From NCBI RefSeq assembly GCF_024707125.1, contig NZ_JANQAH010000009.1, positions 372,001-436,000 on the forward strand: a stretch of 64,000 nt of DNA. The letters run 5' to 3'. The position numbers and the translations under genes are program-made. The stretch is from Devosia sp. (GTDB lineage Bacteria > Pseudomonadota > Alphaproteobacteria > Rhizobiales > Devosiaceae). Of this stretch, positions 37,831 through 47,448 are shown in pieces. The notes beneath the pieces are model-generated. The model was not told the DNA's origin. It saw only the letters and a program-made list of their open reading frames with translations, and made no database searches. Each line of letters starts with the position of its first letter. Position 1 is the first letter of the stretch.

Positions 37831-38496
37831 CTAGCGCTCCCAGGTGACATTGGCGACGTTGGCTCCGAGGTCTTCGAGGAAACCGCGCAGGTCTTTCACC
37901 ATGGGGTCCGGCCCGCAGAGGTAAAAATTCTGATTGAAGTCGGTGACATGGCGCCTGAGGAAATCGGCGTCGATGCGTTCCTGGGCCAGCTTTGATTTCT
38001 GGTCATTGGTAACGGTCCAGAGCGTCTTGAGGCCGCTCATGGCCTCGAACTCGTCGCGCAGGATAATATCCTTCTCGGTCTGGTTCGAGACGATCAGCGT
38101 ATTGCCGGCGATTTTGCCCGTGGCATTGAGGTGCCGCAGGATGGCGATGAAGGGCGTAACGCCGGCGCCACCGGCAATGAACGTGCCGGGGCCGCGATAT
38201 TGGATCGTACCCCAGACATCGCGCAGGATCAGCTTGTCCCCCGCGCCGAGCGACCAGAGTTCATTGGTGACGCCGGTATGGTCAAAGTAGCTCTTGATGG
38301 TGAATTCGAGATTCTCGGCATCGGGCAGGCAGGTAAAGGTGAACGGCCGTTTCTTGTCCTGCCAGCCGTCGCGATCGATGCTGACCTCGGTCGCCTGGCC
38401 GGGCGAGAAATTGTAGCCCTTGGGACGTTCGAGCCGGTAATGGCGGACATTGTGGGTGACGGGAACGGTGTCGAGAATATTGACGCTGATCTGCAT
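37831..38496 (-). CDS. FNR-like flavin oxidoreductase
   Basis: A 221-residue FAD- and NAD(P)-binding reductase of the ferredoxin reductase superfamily, without an iron-sulfur domain. The FAD site is the KRPFTFT motif (RxYT-like), the NAD(P) pyrophosphate loop is GGAGVTPFIAILR, and the C-terminal YLCGPDPMVKDL is the usual nicotinamide-side motif. It could transfer electrons between NAD(P)H and a ferredoxin or flavodoxin; no partner is adjacent. The ATG at 38496 has AGGGGAG upstream; the longer frame to 38589 is not needed. It is divergent from the small secreted protein. Confidence 0.85.
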   Translation of the reverse strand: MQISVNILDTVPVTHNVRHYRLERPKGYNFSPGQATEVSIDRDGWQDKKRPFTFTCLPDAENLEFTIKSYFDHTGVTNELWSLGAGDKLILRDVWGTIQYRGPGTFIAGGAGVTPFIAILRHLNATGKIAGNTLIVSNQTEKDIILRDEFEAMSGLKTLWTVTNDQKSKLAQERIDADFLRRHVTDFNQNFYLCGPDPMVKDLRGFLEDLGANVANVTWER

Positions 38497-38563
38497 GGTT
38501 TTCTCCCCTCTGCCACAGCAGAACACCATGGTCCGCCGGGCGGTTCCAAACTGAGGGCACCTT

Positions 38564-38582
38564 GGGGGAACCCGGTTCCCCC
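38564..38582. promoter_or_regulatory. 19-base perfect palindrome in a divergent promoter region
   Basis: GGGGGAACC-C-GGTTCCCCC lies between the divergent FNR-like gene and the small secreted protein gene, 68 bases upstream of the former. A second overlapping pairing, AACCCGGTT with AACCGGGTT, is also possible. It is a candidate operator for an unknown dimeric regulator. No regulator is assigned. Confidence 0.4.
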
Positions 38583-38736
38583 GCGACAACCGGGTTTCTT
38601 TCCAACCACCTGATTTCCCTGTGAAACCGTCGGCGCGATGGGCCCGCTTTCAAGGGCAAGATTCTTGTTTTTCGTGCCTTGGAGCCGAATTCTGGCGGCC
38701 CATTTCTGTGGTGTTCAAAACGAAAGGAACACCCAA

Positions 38737-39024
38737 ATGATCAAGAACAGCATCCTCGCCCTGACCACTGCCGCTCTCGTTGCCGGCGTTGCCCTGCCAG
38801 CCTTTGCAGCACCGGCTCCGGTTGAATCGACTGATGTCGACACCAGCTACCTGACCGACGAAGTTGCCAACGACTATACGCTGCTCCGTCTGCATGAAAA
38901 GGGCATCAACGCCGCCTCGATCGAAGAATGGAACGGCAAGATCCGCGCCTTCGTGGTCCAGGAAGACGGCACCCAGGCCATGCAGCTCTTCGACGCCGAC
39001 ACGCTGGCGCCCGTCGGGCTCTAA
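38737..39024 (+). CDS. Small secreted protein, PepSY-like in outline
   Basis: A 95-residue protein with a clear Sec signal (MIKNSILALTTAALVAGVAL then PAFA, likely cleaved before APAPVE). The mature ~72 residues read LLRLHEKGINAASIEEWNGKIRAFVVQEDGTQAMQLFDADTLAPV, which looks like half a PepSY unit, a fold seen in periplasmic inhibitors and sensors. That likeness is my inference. AAAGGA lies before the ATG at 38737. A long hairpin follows at 39038-39081. Confidence 0.7.
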   Translation: MIKNSILALTTAALVAGVALPAFAAPAPVESTDVDTSYLTDEVANDYTLLRLHEKGINAASIEEWNGKIRAFVVQEDGTQAMQLFDADTLAPVGL

Positions 39025-39037
39025 GCGCCTGCCCGTC

Positions 39038-39081
39038 GCGCCTTCGACCCGGAAAAGAGTCTCCGCTTTTCCCGAAGGCGC
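39038..39081. terminator. Long hairpin between the secreted-protein gene and hxlR
   Basis: GCGCCTTCG pairs with CGAAGGCGC, enclosing GGAAAAG paired with CTTTTCC, with a four-base bulge (ACCC) on one arm. It separates two convergent genes. Confidence 0.6.
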
Positions 39082-39135
39082 CCCGGGCCCAATGCTCCTG
39101 GCGCTGCCGGCCTCCGGCGGCGCCCGAAGCCTTCC

Positions 39136-39504
39136 CTAGCGAAGGCTGATATTGTTGGAGAGATCGAAATTTTGCCGTGCTGAGGCGACGGCGTCGCGAT
39201 TGCGCGCCACAAAGGCCCGGCAGGCATCGACGAGATCGAGCAGATCGCGGCCGAGGGCCGTCAGTTCGTAATCCACTCGCGGCGGAATGGTGGCGAAGGC
39301 CGTGCGGGAAATAAAGCCGTCGCGCTCGAGTTCGCGCAGGGTGGAAGCCAGCGTCTTCTGGGAAATACCGTCCATCGAGCGCCGCAATTCATTGAAGCGC
39401 CGCGTGCCCGCGCTGAGTTCGGCCACCACCACCAGCGTCCATTTCCCCGTCCGCATCGCCAGAAAGCTGTTGTCCTCGTGCGAAAAGGAAAGCGTCGTGG
39501 ACAT
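39136..39504 (-). CDS. HxlR-family transcriptional regulator
   Basis: A 122-residue winged-helix regulator. GKWTLVVVAELSAGTRRFNELRRSMDGISQKTLASTLRELERDGFISR is the HxlR recognition core. The usual N-terminal redox or aldehyde-sensing cysteine (CP before the GGKWT element) is absent; here the preceding residues are SFLAMRTGKW. The only cysteine is near residue 92. The ATG at 39504 has GGAG upstream. Its target is unknown, and no divergent partner shares its promoter. Confidence 0.85.
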   Translation of the reverse strand: MSTTLSFSHEDNSFLAMRTGKWTLVVVAELSAGTRRFNELRRSMDGISQKTLASTLRELERDGFISRTAFATIPPRVDYELTALGRDLLDLVDACRAFVARNRDAVASARQNFDLSNNISLR

Positions 39505-39643
39505 TTGTGAGGCTCCGGAACCGGTCAACGGAAGAACATCAGGCGCAGCGCGCCGGCGTGCAGCCGATATGGGGAGCGAATGGCAAAGGTCCAGAGCGCG
39601 AGCGGACGAACTTGTCGTTCACCGTCACGAAACGGTAAAGATT

Positions 39644-40348
39644 TCAGCGCCGATCGAAGGTGAAATAAAAGCTGATCATGCGGCCTTCGCGCCGCGCTTT
39701 TTGTTCATAGCGGGTCGGCTGCCAGCCCGGATAGGGCGTGTGCCAAGAGCCGGGCGCATCCGGAGCAAAGGTAAATTCGGGCTCGCGCACGATGTGGGCG
39801 AGGGTCCAGTCGGCATAGTCCTCGATATCGCTGGCGAAGTGGAATGTGCCGCCCGGACCGATGACGCGGGCCAGTTCCTTCAGTGTCACCGGCGAGACGA
39901 AGCGACGCTTGTGGTGACGCGTCTTCGGCCAGGGATCGGGGTAAAGCAGATAGACCGCGTCAATGCTGGCATCGGGCAGGGTGACGAGCAGTTTTAGCGC
40001 GTCATCGGTGAAGAGCCTGACATTGCTCAGGTTTCTGGCAATCGCCGCCTGCACCATCTTGCCGATGCCGCCGGTAAAAACCTCGCAGCCAATAAAGCCG
40101 GTTTCGGGCTCTTCCTCGGCCTTGCGCGCCAGATGCTCGCCACCGCCATAGCCGATTTCGATGACGAGGCGTTTTGCCTCCGGAAAGAGCGTCTTGGGGT
40201 CGAGGTGCTCGCTGAGTGCGATTTCGAGCTCGGGCAGCGTCTCATCCACCATGGCCTTCTGGCCGCCATGCAGTTTCTTGCCGGAACGGCGGCCGAAGAA
40301 GGCGCGGGGTTCGCCGTCACGGGTTTTGGGGAGCTGGTGGTCGGTCAT
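39644..40348 (-). CDS. trmB: tRNA (guanine-N7)-methyltransferase
   Basis: Methylates G46 of tRNAs using S-adenosylmethionine. 234 residues. The SAM-binding motif is LVIEIGYGGGEHLAR, and the TrmB signature YLLYPDPWPKTRHHKRRFV is intact, as is the C-terminal PTRYEQKARREGR. The cofactor-making metK gene lies directly upstream on the same strand, with a hairpin between them. Confidence 0.96.
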   Translation of the reverse strand: MTDHQLPKTRDGEPRAFFGRRSGKKLHGGQKAMVDETLPELEIALSEHLDPKTLFPEAKRLVIEIGYGGGEHLARKAEEEPETGFIGCEVFTGGIGKMVQAAIARNLSNVRLFTDDALKLLVTLPDASIDAVYLLYPDPWPKTRHHKRRFVSPVTLKELARVIGPGGTFHFASDIEDYADWTLAHIVREPEFTFAPDAPGSWHTPYPGWQPTRYEQKARREGRMISFYFTFDRR

Positions 40349-40371
40349 GGATGCAAAATTTCGAAAAAGCG

Positions 40372-40406
40372 AAGGCCTCTCCCCCGCATCGCGGAAAAGA
40401 GGCCTT
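40372..40406 (-). terminator. Hairpin after metK
   Basis: On the minus strand AAGGCCTCT pairs with AGAGGCCTT around a 17-base loop, followed by CGCTTTTTCG. It may terminate metK or only attenuate read-through into trmB. Confidence 0.6.
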
Positions 40407-40426
40407 TGGTCAATCTTTGGCGTGAA

Positions 40427-41683
<1,257 letters not shown>

Positions 41684-41889
41684 GCAACTGCTCCGAAAAT
41701 GCAAAAAATGCCCGAAAATGGGCCAAACTGACCGTTTTGTGACATTGTATGCCCTCTGGGTCAAGGGAGATATAAAGAAAGCTTGATATGACCTGGTCGC
41801 AGGGTTGAGCAATTCTTGCCTTGGCACAGTGCCTTTCCATCGCCGTCTTGCTGTGCCAATGAAAGCAAAACGGGAAGAATGGAAAAACC

Positions 41890-42504
41890 ATGGCCATCAG
41901 ACTGCATCGCGGCGATCTGCCAAACCTCTCCAACTACGGGCGCGAGGTGGCGATCGACACGGAAACCATGGGACTCGATCCGCATCGCGACCGGCTTTGC
42001 GTGGTGCAGCTTTCCCCCGGTGATGGCAGCGCCGATGTCATCCAGATTCCGCAGAACGCCACTGAAGCCCCTAATCTGGTTCGCCTCCTAACCGATCCCG
42101 GCGTCACCAAGATTTTTCACTATGCGCGTTTCGACGTCGCGGTTTTGCAGCAGCGCTTTGGGGTTGTCACCGGGCCGATCTATTGCACCAAGATCGCCTC
42201 GCGCCTCGTGCGCACCTATACGGATCGACATGGTCTGAAAGAACTGGCGCGCGAACTGCTCAATGTCGACCTTTCCAAGCAGCAGCAGAGCTCGGACTGG
42301 GGGAGTGAGAAGCTGACTGACGCGCAGCTCGACTATGCCGCTTCCGACGTTCTTTATCTCCATGACCTCAAGCGCCATCTTGACCGCATGCTCAAGCGCG
42401 AGAACCGGATGGAACTGGCAGAGGCCTGCTTCGATTTCGTAAAAACCCGTTGCGCCCTTGATCTCATGGGTTGGCAAGAGACGGATATTTTCGCCCACAG
42501 CTGA
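41890..42504 (+). CDS. Ribonuclease D-like 3'-5' exonuclease
   Basis: A 204-residue single-domain DEDDy exonuclease. Motif I is [11 protein letters not shown] with Asp23 and Glu25, motif II lies around [11 protein letters not shown], and motif III is [11 protein letters not shown] with the Tyr-X3-Asp of the DEDDy class. The HRDC domains of full-length RNase D are absent, as in many rhizobial proteins that precede lptC. A role in tRNA 3' processing or RNA decay is likely. It leads the rnd-lptCAB operon. Confidence 0.88.
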   Translation: MAIRLHRGDLPNLSNYGREVAIDTETMGLDPHRDRLCVVQLSPGDGSADVIQIPQNATEAPNLVRLLTDPGVTKIFHYARFDVAVLQQRFGVVTGPIYCTKIASRLVRTYTDRHGLKELARELLNVDLSKQQQSSDWGSEKLTDAQLDYAASDVLYLHDLKRHLDRMLKRENRMELAEACFDFVKTRCALDLMGWQETDIFAHS

Positions 42505-42514
42505 GGAACAGCCC

Positions 42515-43150
42515 TTGGCCTTTGCCGATCAGCCCGGCCGGACCCGCAAGTACAAGCGTCTTACCCGTCGAAACCGCGTGGTGGGGCTGCTTCGGTTTGC
42601 CGTGCCGACCGTGGGTTCGGTACTACTGATCGCGCTCTTGATCCAGATTGTCATTTCGAGTTTTGGCGCGCGTTTTGGCATCGGCAAGATCGAAGTAACG
42701 CCGGATCGGATTCGGGTCGAGACACCGGAATATGCCGGCACGCTGACCGATGGTTCGGTCTATCGCGTTTGGGCCGAGGAAGCGGCGGCGGCCATCGACA
42801 ATACCGACCTGATTACGATGAGCAATGTGAAGGTAATGCTGGAGCGCACCGATGGCGTTCGCCGCGAGGCATCGGCAGTGGACGCCATTCTCGACACGGT
42901 CAACCAGCAGGTGCGCATCGAGAATGGCACTGAAATCAGCGAATCCAGCGGCATTTCCGGTCGCCTCAGCGACTCCGTTTTCGACTGGGCGAGCCAGACC
43001 CTGACATCGAAGGGCCCGGTGACCATCAATTATTCGGACGGCTCCACCGTGCGCGCCGAGGGCATGGTACACGAGGCCGATCGCAACCGCTGGACTTTCA
43101 CCAAGGCGATCGTCACGCTGCCCGAAACCCCGGGGGAGGAGCAGGAATGA
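42515..43150 (+). CDS. lptC: LPS export protein LptC
   Basis: The bitopic inner-membrane part of the Lpt bridge that carries lipopolysaccharide to LptA. 211 residues with a basic N-terminus, one TM (about 27-50, LLRFAVPTVGSVLLIALLIQIVI) and a beta-jellyroll periplasmic domain. The TTG at 42515 with GAGGA eight bases upstream was chosen over the in-frame ATG at 42458, which lies inside rnd. It overlaps lptA by four bases. Confidence 0.87.
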   Translation: MAFADQPGRTRKYKRLTRRNRVVGLLRFAVPTVGSVLLIALLIQIVISSFGARFGIGKIEVTPDRIRVETPEYAGTLTDGSVYRVWAEEAAAAIDNTDLITMSNVKVMLERTDGVRREASAVDAILDTVNQQVRIENGTEISESSGISGRLSDSVFDWASQTLTSKGPVTINYSDGSTVRAEGMVHEADRNRWTFTKAIVTLPETPGEEQE

Positions 43151-43605
43151 ATTTCAGTCGCTTCGCTTTGATCGCTGTTTTTGCAACTTTGCTTGCTGCG
43201 CCCGCGCTAGCGCAGACCGATGTGCAGATATCGGCCGACACCTTCACCATCGAAGAAGGGACTAAGGAAGCGGTTTTCGTCGGCAATGTCGTGATCAAGC
43301 ATCCGACGGTCAATGTCTGGGCCGAAAAGGTCGTCGCCACCTATGGCGAGGGTGGCACCAGCGACATCAGGAGTTTTGAGGCGACCGGCAAGGTGAAGCT
43401 CGAAACCGACGAGCAGACGGCGACGGGCGATCGCGCCGTGTTCACGCCGGGCGATCAATTGCTGCGTCTGACCGGCAATGTCGAGGTCAGCAATACGGCC
43501 GGCAGCGTCCAGGCGCAGGAGCTGGTGGTCAATCTTGCCACCAATGTTTCGACTTTCAGCGCCAGCCAGGGCGGACGCGTGACCGGCGTCTTCACCACCC
43601 AATGA
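43147..43605 (+). CDS. lptA: Periplasmic LPS transport protein LptA
   Basis: 152 residues with a Sec signal (MNFSRFALIAVFATLLAAPALA, cleaved before QTDVQI). The OstA-type beta-jellyroll is visible: VQISADTFTIEEGTKEAVFVGNVVIKHPTVNVWAEKVV and ATGDRAVFTPGDQLLRLTGNVEV. It joins LptC to the outer-membrane LptD. Start and stop overlap its neighbours by four bases each (ATGA), so lptC-lptA-lptB is a coupled unit. Confidence 0.92.
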   Translation: MNFSRFALIAVFATLLAAPALAQTDVQISADTFTIEEGTKEAVFVGNVVIKHPTVNVWAEKVVATYGEGGTSDIRSFEATGKVKLETDEQTATGDRAVFTPGDQLLRLTGNVEVSNTAGSVQAQELVVNLATNVSTFSASQGGRVTGVFTTQ

Positions 43606-44351
43606 GCGAGAAGACGCGCATAGACCAGTCGGGCTGGCTCGTGGCCCAGGGCCTTGCCAAGAGTTTTGGCAAGCGCACGGTCGTGCGCGATGTTTCGTTG
43701 GCCGTGCGCCGCGGGGAAGCCGTGGGCCTTCTTGGCCCCAATGGCGCCGGCAAGACCACGGTTTTCACCATGATCATGGGTCTGGTGCGGCCCGATGCGG
43801 GCCGCATCCAGCTCGATGGCAATGACATTACCCGCTTGCCGCTGTTTCAGCGTGGCCAGCTCGGCGTTGGCTACCTGCCCCAGGAGCCGTCCATTTTCCG
43901 CGGCATGAGCGTCGAGGGCAATATTCTCGCCATTCTGGAAAATACCGTGAGCGGCAGGGCCGAGCGCAAGCGCCGGCTAAAACAGTTGCTCGACGAATTT
44001 TCCATCTCCCACCTTGCCAAGTCCAATGCCCTGTCCCTGTCGGGCGGCGAACGCCGCCGTGTCGAAATTGCGCGGGCCCTGGCGGCCGAACCGATCTTCA
44101 TGCTGCTCGACGAGCCCTTTGCCGGCGTCGATCCCATTGCCGTGGCGGAAGTGAAGGGTCTCGTGCGGCAATTGACCCAGCGCGGCATTGGCGTGCTCAT
44201 CACCGACCATGCGGTACGCGAAACGCTTGGGCTCGTCGATCGCGCCTATGTCATCCATGGCGGCTCGGTGATGATTCAGGGTAAGCCCGAAACCATTTCG
44301 GCCAGCCCCGAGGCCCGGCGCGTCTACCTCGGCGAGAGCTTCGAGCTTTAG
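43602..44351 (+). CDS. lptB: LPS export ABC transporter ATP-binding protein LptB
   Basis: 249-residue ATPase driving LPS extraction. Walker A GPNGAGKTT, Q-loop LPQEPSIFRGMSV, signature LSGGERRR, Walker B IFMLLDEPFAGVDPIA and the switch His in LITDHAVRETL are all present. The LptB-type Q-loop and the neighbours lptC, lptA and rpoN identify it. The permease genes lptF and lptG lie elsewhere. Confidence 0.96.
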   Translation: MSEKTRIDQSGWLVAQGLAKSFGKRTVVRDVSLAVRRGEAVGLLGPNGAGKTTVFTMIMGLVRPDAGRIQLDGNDITRLPLFQRGQLGVGYLPQEPSIFRGMSVEGNILAILENTVSGRAERKRRLKQLLDEFSISHLAKSNALSLSGGERRRVEIARALAAEPIFMLLDEPFAGVDPIAVAEVKGLVRQLTQRGIGVLITDHAVRETLGLVDRAYVIHGGSVMIQGKPETISASPEARRVYLGESFEL

Positions 44352-44363
44352 AAGCCTTTGAAC

Positions 44364-44379
44364 TGGCACGGAACTTGCT
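44364..44379 (+). promoter_or_regulatory. Sigma-54 promoter upstream of rpoN
   Basis: TGGCACG-GAAC-TTGCT matches the -24/-12 consensus TGGCACG-N4-TTGCW at every base, with exactly ten bases between the invariant GG and GC. It lies 92 bases upstream of the rpoN ATG, so sigma-54 may promote its own synthesis. No activator site was identified. Confidence 0.75.
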
Positions 44380-44470
44380 CTAGCGCTTGCCCTTGCCGAC
44401 GAAATCAGCCATGTTGCGGCCGGGAAGCCGCCCTTCGGGGCATCACGTGACGCGCCAAGAGGTTGAATAG

Positions 44471-45979
44471 ATGGCACTTTCGCCGCGGCTGGAGTTTCGC
44501 CAGGCCCAAAGCCTGACGCTGACGCCGCAGCTCATGCAGTCGATCAAACTGCTGCAATTGAGCCATCTCGAACTCAATGATTTCGTCGACGCCGAACTCC
44601 TGCGCAATCCGCTGCTCGAACGCGAAGAGGGTGGCGAGGCAGCCGATGTCGAGCCGGCCGAAGCCCCCGAACGAGCGGTCGAACTCAGTGCCTATGAAGA
44701 CACGGTTGCCCAGGGCGACCGCATCAAAGATGCCGACCAGATCGCCGAGGGCTATGACACAGCGGTCGAGAACGTCTTTCCCGAATCCAATCCCAATGAG
44801 ATGGGCAGCGTCACCGGGCCCGACCGCAATGGCAGTTTTGAGGGTGGCGAAGCGCCCGACCTTGACCAGTTCGTGGCCTCGCGCCCGCGCCTTTCCGACC
44901 ATCTAGAAGCCCAGGCGCAGATGCTGCTGCGCACCCAGGCCGACCGGCTGATCGGCCAGCACCTGATCGATGGACTCAACGAGGCTGGCTATCTCACTGT
45001 TGAACTCGACGCGGTAGCCGAACTGCTCGGGGCCGAACTCGGCGATGTCGAGGCTGTTCTCGGCGCGCTGCAGACCTGCGACCCGATTGGCGTCTTTGCC
45101 CGGTCCGTTGCCGAATGCATGGCGCTGCAATTGCGCGAGCGCGACCGGCTCGATCCGATGATGCAGCGCCTGCTCGACAATCTTGGTCTTGTCGCCGAAC
45201 ACAATATGGCGGGGTTGATGAAGGCCGTCGGCTGCGATCGCGAAGATCTCTCCGATATGCTGGGCGAATTGCGTCTGCTCGATCCGCGGCCGGGCCTTGC
45301 CTTCGACAGCGCGCCGATCGAAGCCGTGGTGCCCGATGTCTTCGTGCGGTCCGGGCCCGATGGCGGCTGGCAGATCGAACTTAATACCGAGACGCTACCG
45401 CGCGTCCTGGTCAACCGGGTCTATTATGCCAGCGTGACCAAGAAGACCCGCGACGCGGCGGAAAAGACCTTTTTGTCCGATTGCCTGCAGACGGCCAATT
45501 GGCTGACCAAAAGTCTCGACCAGCGGGCCCAGACGATTACCAAGGTGGCCGCCGAAATCGTGCGCCAGCAGGACGGGTTTCTGACCCATGGCGTGGCGCA
45601 TCTGAAGCCGATGACGCTCAAAATGGTCGCCGAAGAAATCGAAATGCATGAATCGACGGTGAGTCGCGTAACCGCCAACAAGTATATGGCGACGCCGCGC
45701 GGCCTCTACGAGATGAAATACTTCTTCACGACGGCCATCTCTTCGGCGGATGGCGGCAGTGATCATTCGGCTGAAGCGGTACGGCACCGGATCAAGCAGC
45801 TTATTGATGCGGAACTGGCGAGCGATATTCTCTCGGACGACACGATCGCCGAAATGCTGCGCAAGGAACAGGGCATCGACGTGGCCCGGCGCACGGTGGC
45901 CAAATATCGCGAGGGCATGAACATCCCCTCCTCGGTGATCCGCCGCCGCCAGAAAAAGGCATTGCAGAAGATTGCCTAG
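44471..45979 (+). CDS. rpoN: RNA polymerase sigma-54 factor
   Basis: 502 residues. Region I is the Gln/Leu-rich LEFRQAQSLTLTPQLMQSIKLLQLSHLEL..., then an acidic region II, the core-binding domain (about 125-310), and the DNA-binding part ending in the RpoN box ARRTVAKYREGMNIPSS. It directs transcription of nitrogen, carbon and motility genes with enhancer proteins. A consensus sigma-54 site lies before it, and hpf and ptsN follow in the classic order. Confidence 0.97.
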   Translation: MALSPRLEFRQAQSLTLTPQLMQSIKLLQLSHLELNDFVDAELLRNPLLEREEGGEAADVEPAEAPERAVELSAYEDTVAQGDRIKDADQIAEGYDTAVENVFPESNPNEMGSVTGPDRNGSFEGGEAPDLDQFVASRPRLSDHLEAQAQMLLRTQADRLIGQHLIDGLNEAGYLTVELDAVAELLGAELGDVEAVLGALQTCDPIGVFARSVAECMALQLRERDRLDPMMQRLLDNLGLVAEHNMAGLMKAVGCDREDLSDMLGELRLLDPRPGLAFDSAPIEAVVPDVFVRSGPDGGWQIELNTETLPRVLVNRVYYASVTKKTRDAAEKTFLSDCLQTANWLTKSLDQRAQTITKVAAEIVRQQDGFLTHGVAHLKPMTLKMVAEEIEMHESTVSRVTANKYMATPRGLYEMKYFFTTAISSADGGSDHSAEAVRHRIKQLIDAELASDILSDDTIAEMLRKEQGIDVARRTVAKYREGMNIPSSVIRRRQKKALQKIA

Positions 45980-46182
45980 AGGCGGCTGCGTCCTATCGTC
46001 TCGCTTCTTGACGTGAACCGGGAACCGCGGAGCGGGGCTGCGGCGTTGGGCTCCTGCCCGGCAGCCTTTGTTCACGGCGGGAAGGCTAATTGAGCCGCGT
46101 CCCTCTGTCACCCTCTCATTTGGACATGCCGGGCATGATGCGGATTGCCCCTGCCTCTGGCTGGGTCTAGCATCCTCATGTC

Positions 46183-46198
46183 TGGCACCCCACATGCA
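46183..46198 (+). promoter_or_regulatory. Probable sigma-54 promoter upstream of hpf
   Basis: TGGCAC-CCCAC-ATGCA keeps the invariant GG and GC ten bases apart and differs from consensus at the seventh base and at the first T of TTGC. It lies 90 bases upstream of the hpf ATG, within the 308-base rpoN-hpf gap, which shows no other gene. Confidence 0.5.
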
Positions 46199-46287
46199 AT
46201 GGGTGACAGTAGGCAGGAACCCGGATGTCGGGAGATCGGCTTCGGGACCTCTTGCGTCGTACACACGACCGAAAGGAAGAAGAAGCC

Positions 46288-46857
46288 ATGGCCTTGCGCG
46301 TTTCGGGAAAGAATATGGATGTAGGCGATGCTCTGCGCGGCAAAGCAGAGGATCACTTTTCCACCGTTGTCGGAAAGTATTTTGACGGCGGCTATGACGG
46401 CCATCTGACCCTCACTCCAGACGGAATTGGTTTCCGTGCCGACTGCGTTGTCCACCTCGATTCCGGCGCCACTCTACAAGCCAGCGCCCAGGGCGGTGAT
46501 GCGACCTCGGCCTTCGAGGTCATGGCGCTCAATATCGAAAAGCGCCTGCGCCGTTACAACCGGAAGCTCAAGCAGCACCGCAAGGGTAATGGCGCCGATG
46601 GCGGCACGGCCCAGTACACCGTTTTCGGGGCCTCGGACGAGTTCGACGAGCTCGACGAAGACTATGCGCCACCCGTGGTTGCCGAGACCACCAAGAACCT
46701 GCGCCAGATGAGTGTGGAGGAGGCGGTGATGGAGCTCGACCTGTCGGGTCAGAATGTTGTGATGTTCCGCCACGCTGGACATGGCGGCCTGAATGTGGTC
46801 TACCGCCGCGCGGACGGCAATATAGGCTGGATTGATCCCGCGCTTGGGGCAAATTGA
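46288..46857 (+). CDS. hpf: Long-type ribosome hibernation promoting factor
   Basis: Dimerises idle 70S ribosomes into 100S particles. 189 residues with the N-terminal beta-alpha HPF domain (ALRVSGKNMDVGDALRGKAEDHFST...IEKRLRRYNRKLKQH) and the C-terminal dimerisation domain (KNLRQMSVEEAVMELDLSGQNVVMFRHA...VVYRRADGNIGWI). An in-frame ATG at 46225 exists, but the ATG at 46288 with AAGGAAG upstream fits the family. A probable sigma-54 promoter precedes it. Confidence 0.94.
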   Translation: MALRVSGKNMDVGDALRGKAEDHFSTVVGKYFDGGYDGHLTLTPDGIGFRADCVVHLDSGATLQASAQGGDATSAFEVMALNIEKRLRRYNRKLKQHRKGNGADGGTAQYTVFGASDEFDELDEDYAPPVVAETTKNLRQMSVEEAVMELDLSGQNVVMFRHAGHGGLNVVYRRADGNIGWIDPALGAN

Positions 46858-46905
46858 TTAGCCCGACTGCCGTAGAAAAGCTGAAGTAGAGCCCAAGGCA
46901 GACTA

Positions 46906-47373
46906 ATGGAATTGGCTGACATTCTGGCAGAGGAAGCCGTACTTGACTGTACGGGTGTCACCTCGAAGCGCCAGCTGTTTGACATCTTGTCCAAAAAGGC
47001 TTCCGAGATCACCGGCAAGGACCAGAACGATATCCTTGCGGCCATTGCTGGCCGCGAGGAATTGGGGTCGACCGGCCTTGGGAATGGCATCGCCATTCCG
47101 CACGGGAAGCTCAATGGTCTCAAGGGTGTAACCGCCGTTTTCGCGCGGCTCGATACGCCCATCGACTTCGACGCGGTCGACGACCAGCCGGTCGACGTGG
47201 TGATCATGCTGCTCGCGCCTGTCGGCGCCGGCGCCGATCACCTGAAGGCCCTGTCGCGCGTGGCGCGGCTGCTGCGGACGGAAAGTGTCATCGACCAGCT
47301 ACGGCGGGAAACCGATGTGAAGCGGCTCTATGCGCTGCTGACAACACCGCTTGAAGATTCCTGCGCCGCCTGA
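46906..47373 (+). CDS. ptsN: PTS IIA-like nitrogen regulatory protein
   Basis: EIIA-Ntr, the terminal phospho-acceptor of the nitrogen PTS. 155 residues. The phosphorylated histidine is His66 in NGIAIPHGKL. LLAPVGAGADHLKALSRVARLLR is the standard C-terminal half. It controls potassium transport, stringent response and other targets by phosphorylation state. It sits 48 bases after hpf and ends at a strong terminator. Confidence 0.96.
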   Translation: MELADILAEEAVLDCTGVTSKRQLFDILSKKASEITGKDQNDILAAIAGREELGSTGLGNGIAIPHGKLNGLKGVTAVFARLDTPIDFDAVDDQPVDVVIMLLAPVGAGADHLKALSRVARLLRTESVIDQLRRETDVKRLYALLTTPLEDSCAA

Positions 47374-47393
47374 GGCGCAGGTTACCGAAATTG

Positions 47394-47428
47394 AAAACCC
47401 CGCGGATCAGACTGATCCGCGGGGTTTT
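47394..47428. terminator. Bidirectional terminator between ptsN and DUF1150
   Basis: AAAACCCCGCGGATCA pairs perfectly with TGATCCGCGGGGTTTT around GAC, with A and T runs flanking. It serves the convergent ptsN and DUF1150 genes. Confidence 0.88.
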
Positions 47429-47448
47429 TGTTTCGGATGGGGCCGACC

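Noticed and set aside
41684..41889. SAM or SAH riboswitch in the metK leader
   Set aside because: No matching conserved core was seen between the metK GTG and the divergent rnd gene.
46068..46385. Small frames in the rpoN-hpf gap
   Set aside because: They overlap the hpf start in another frame and have no ribosome binding site or family features.
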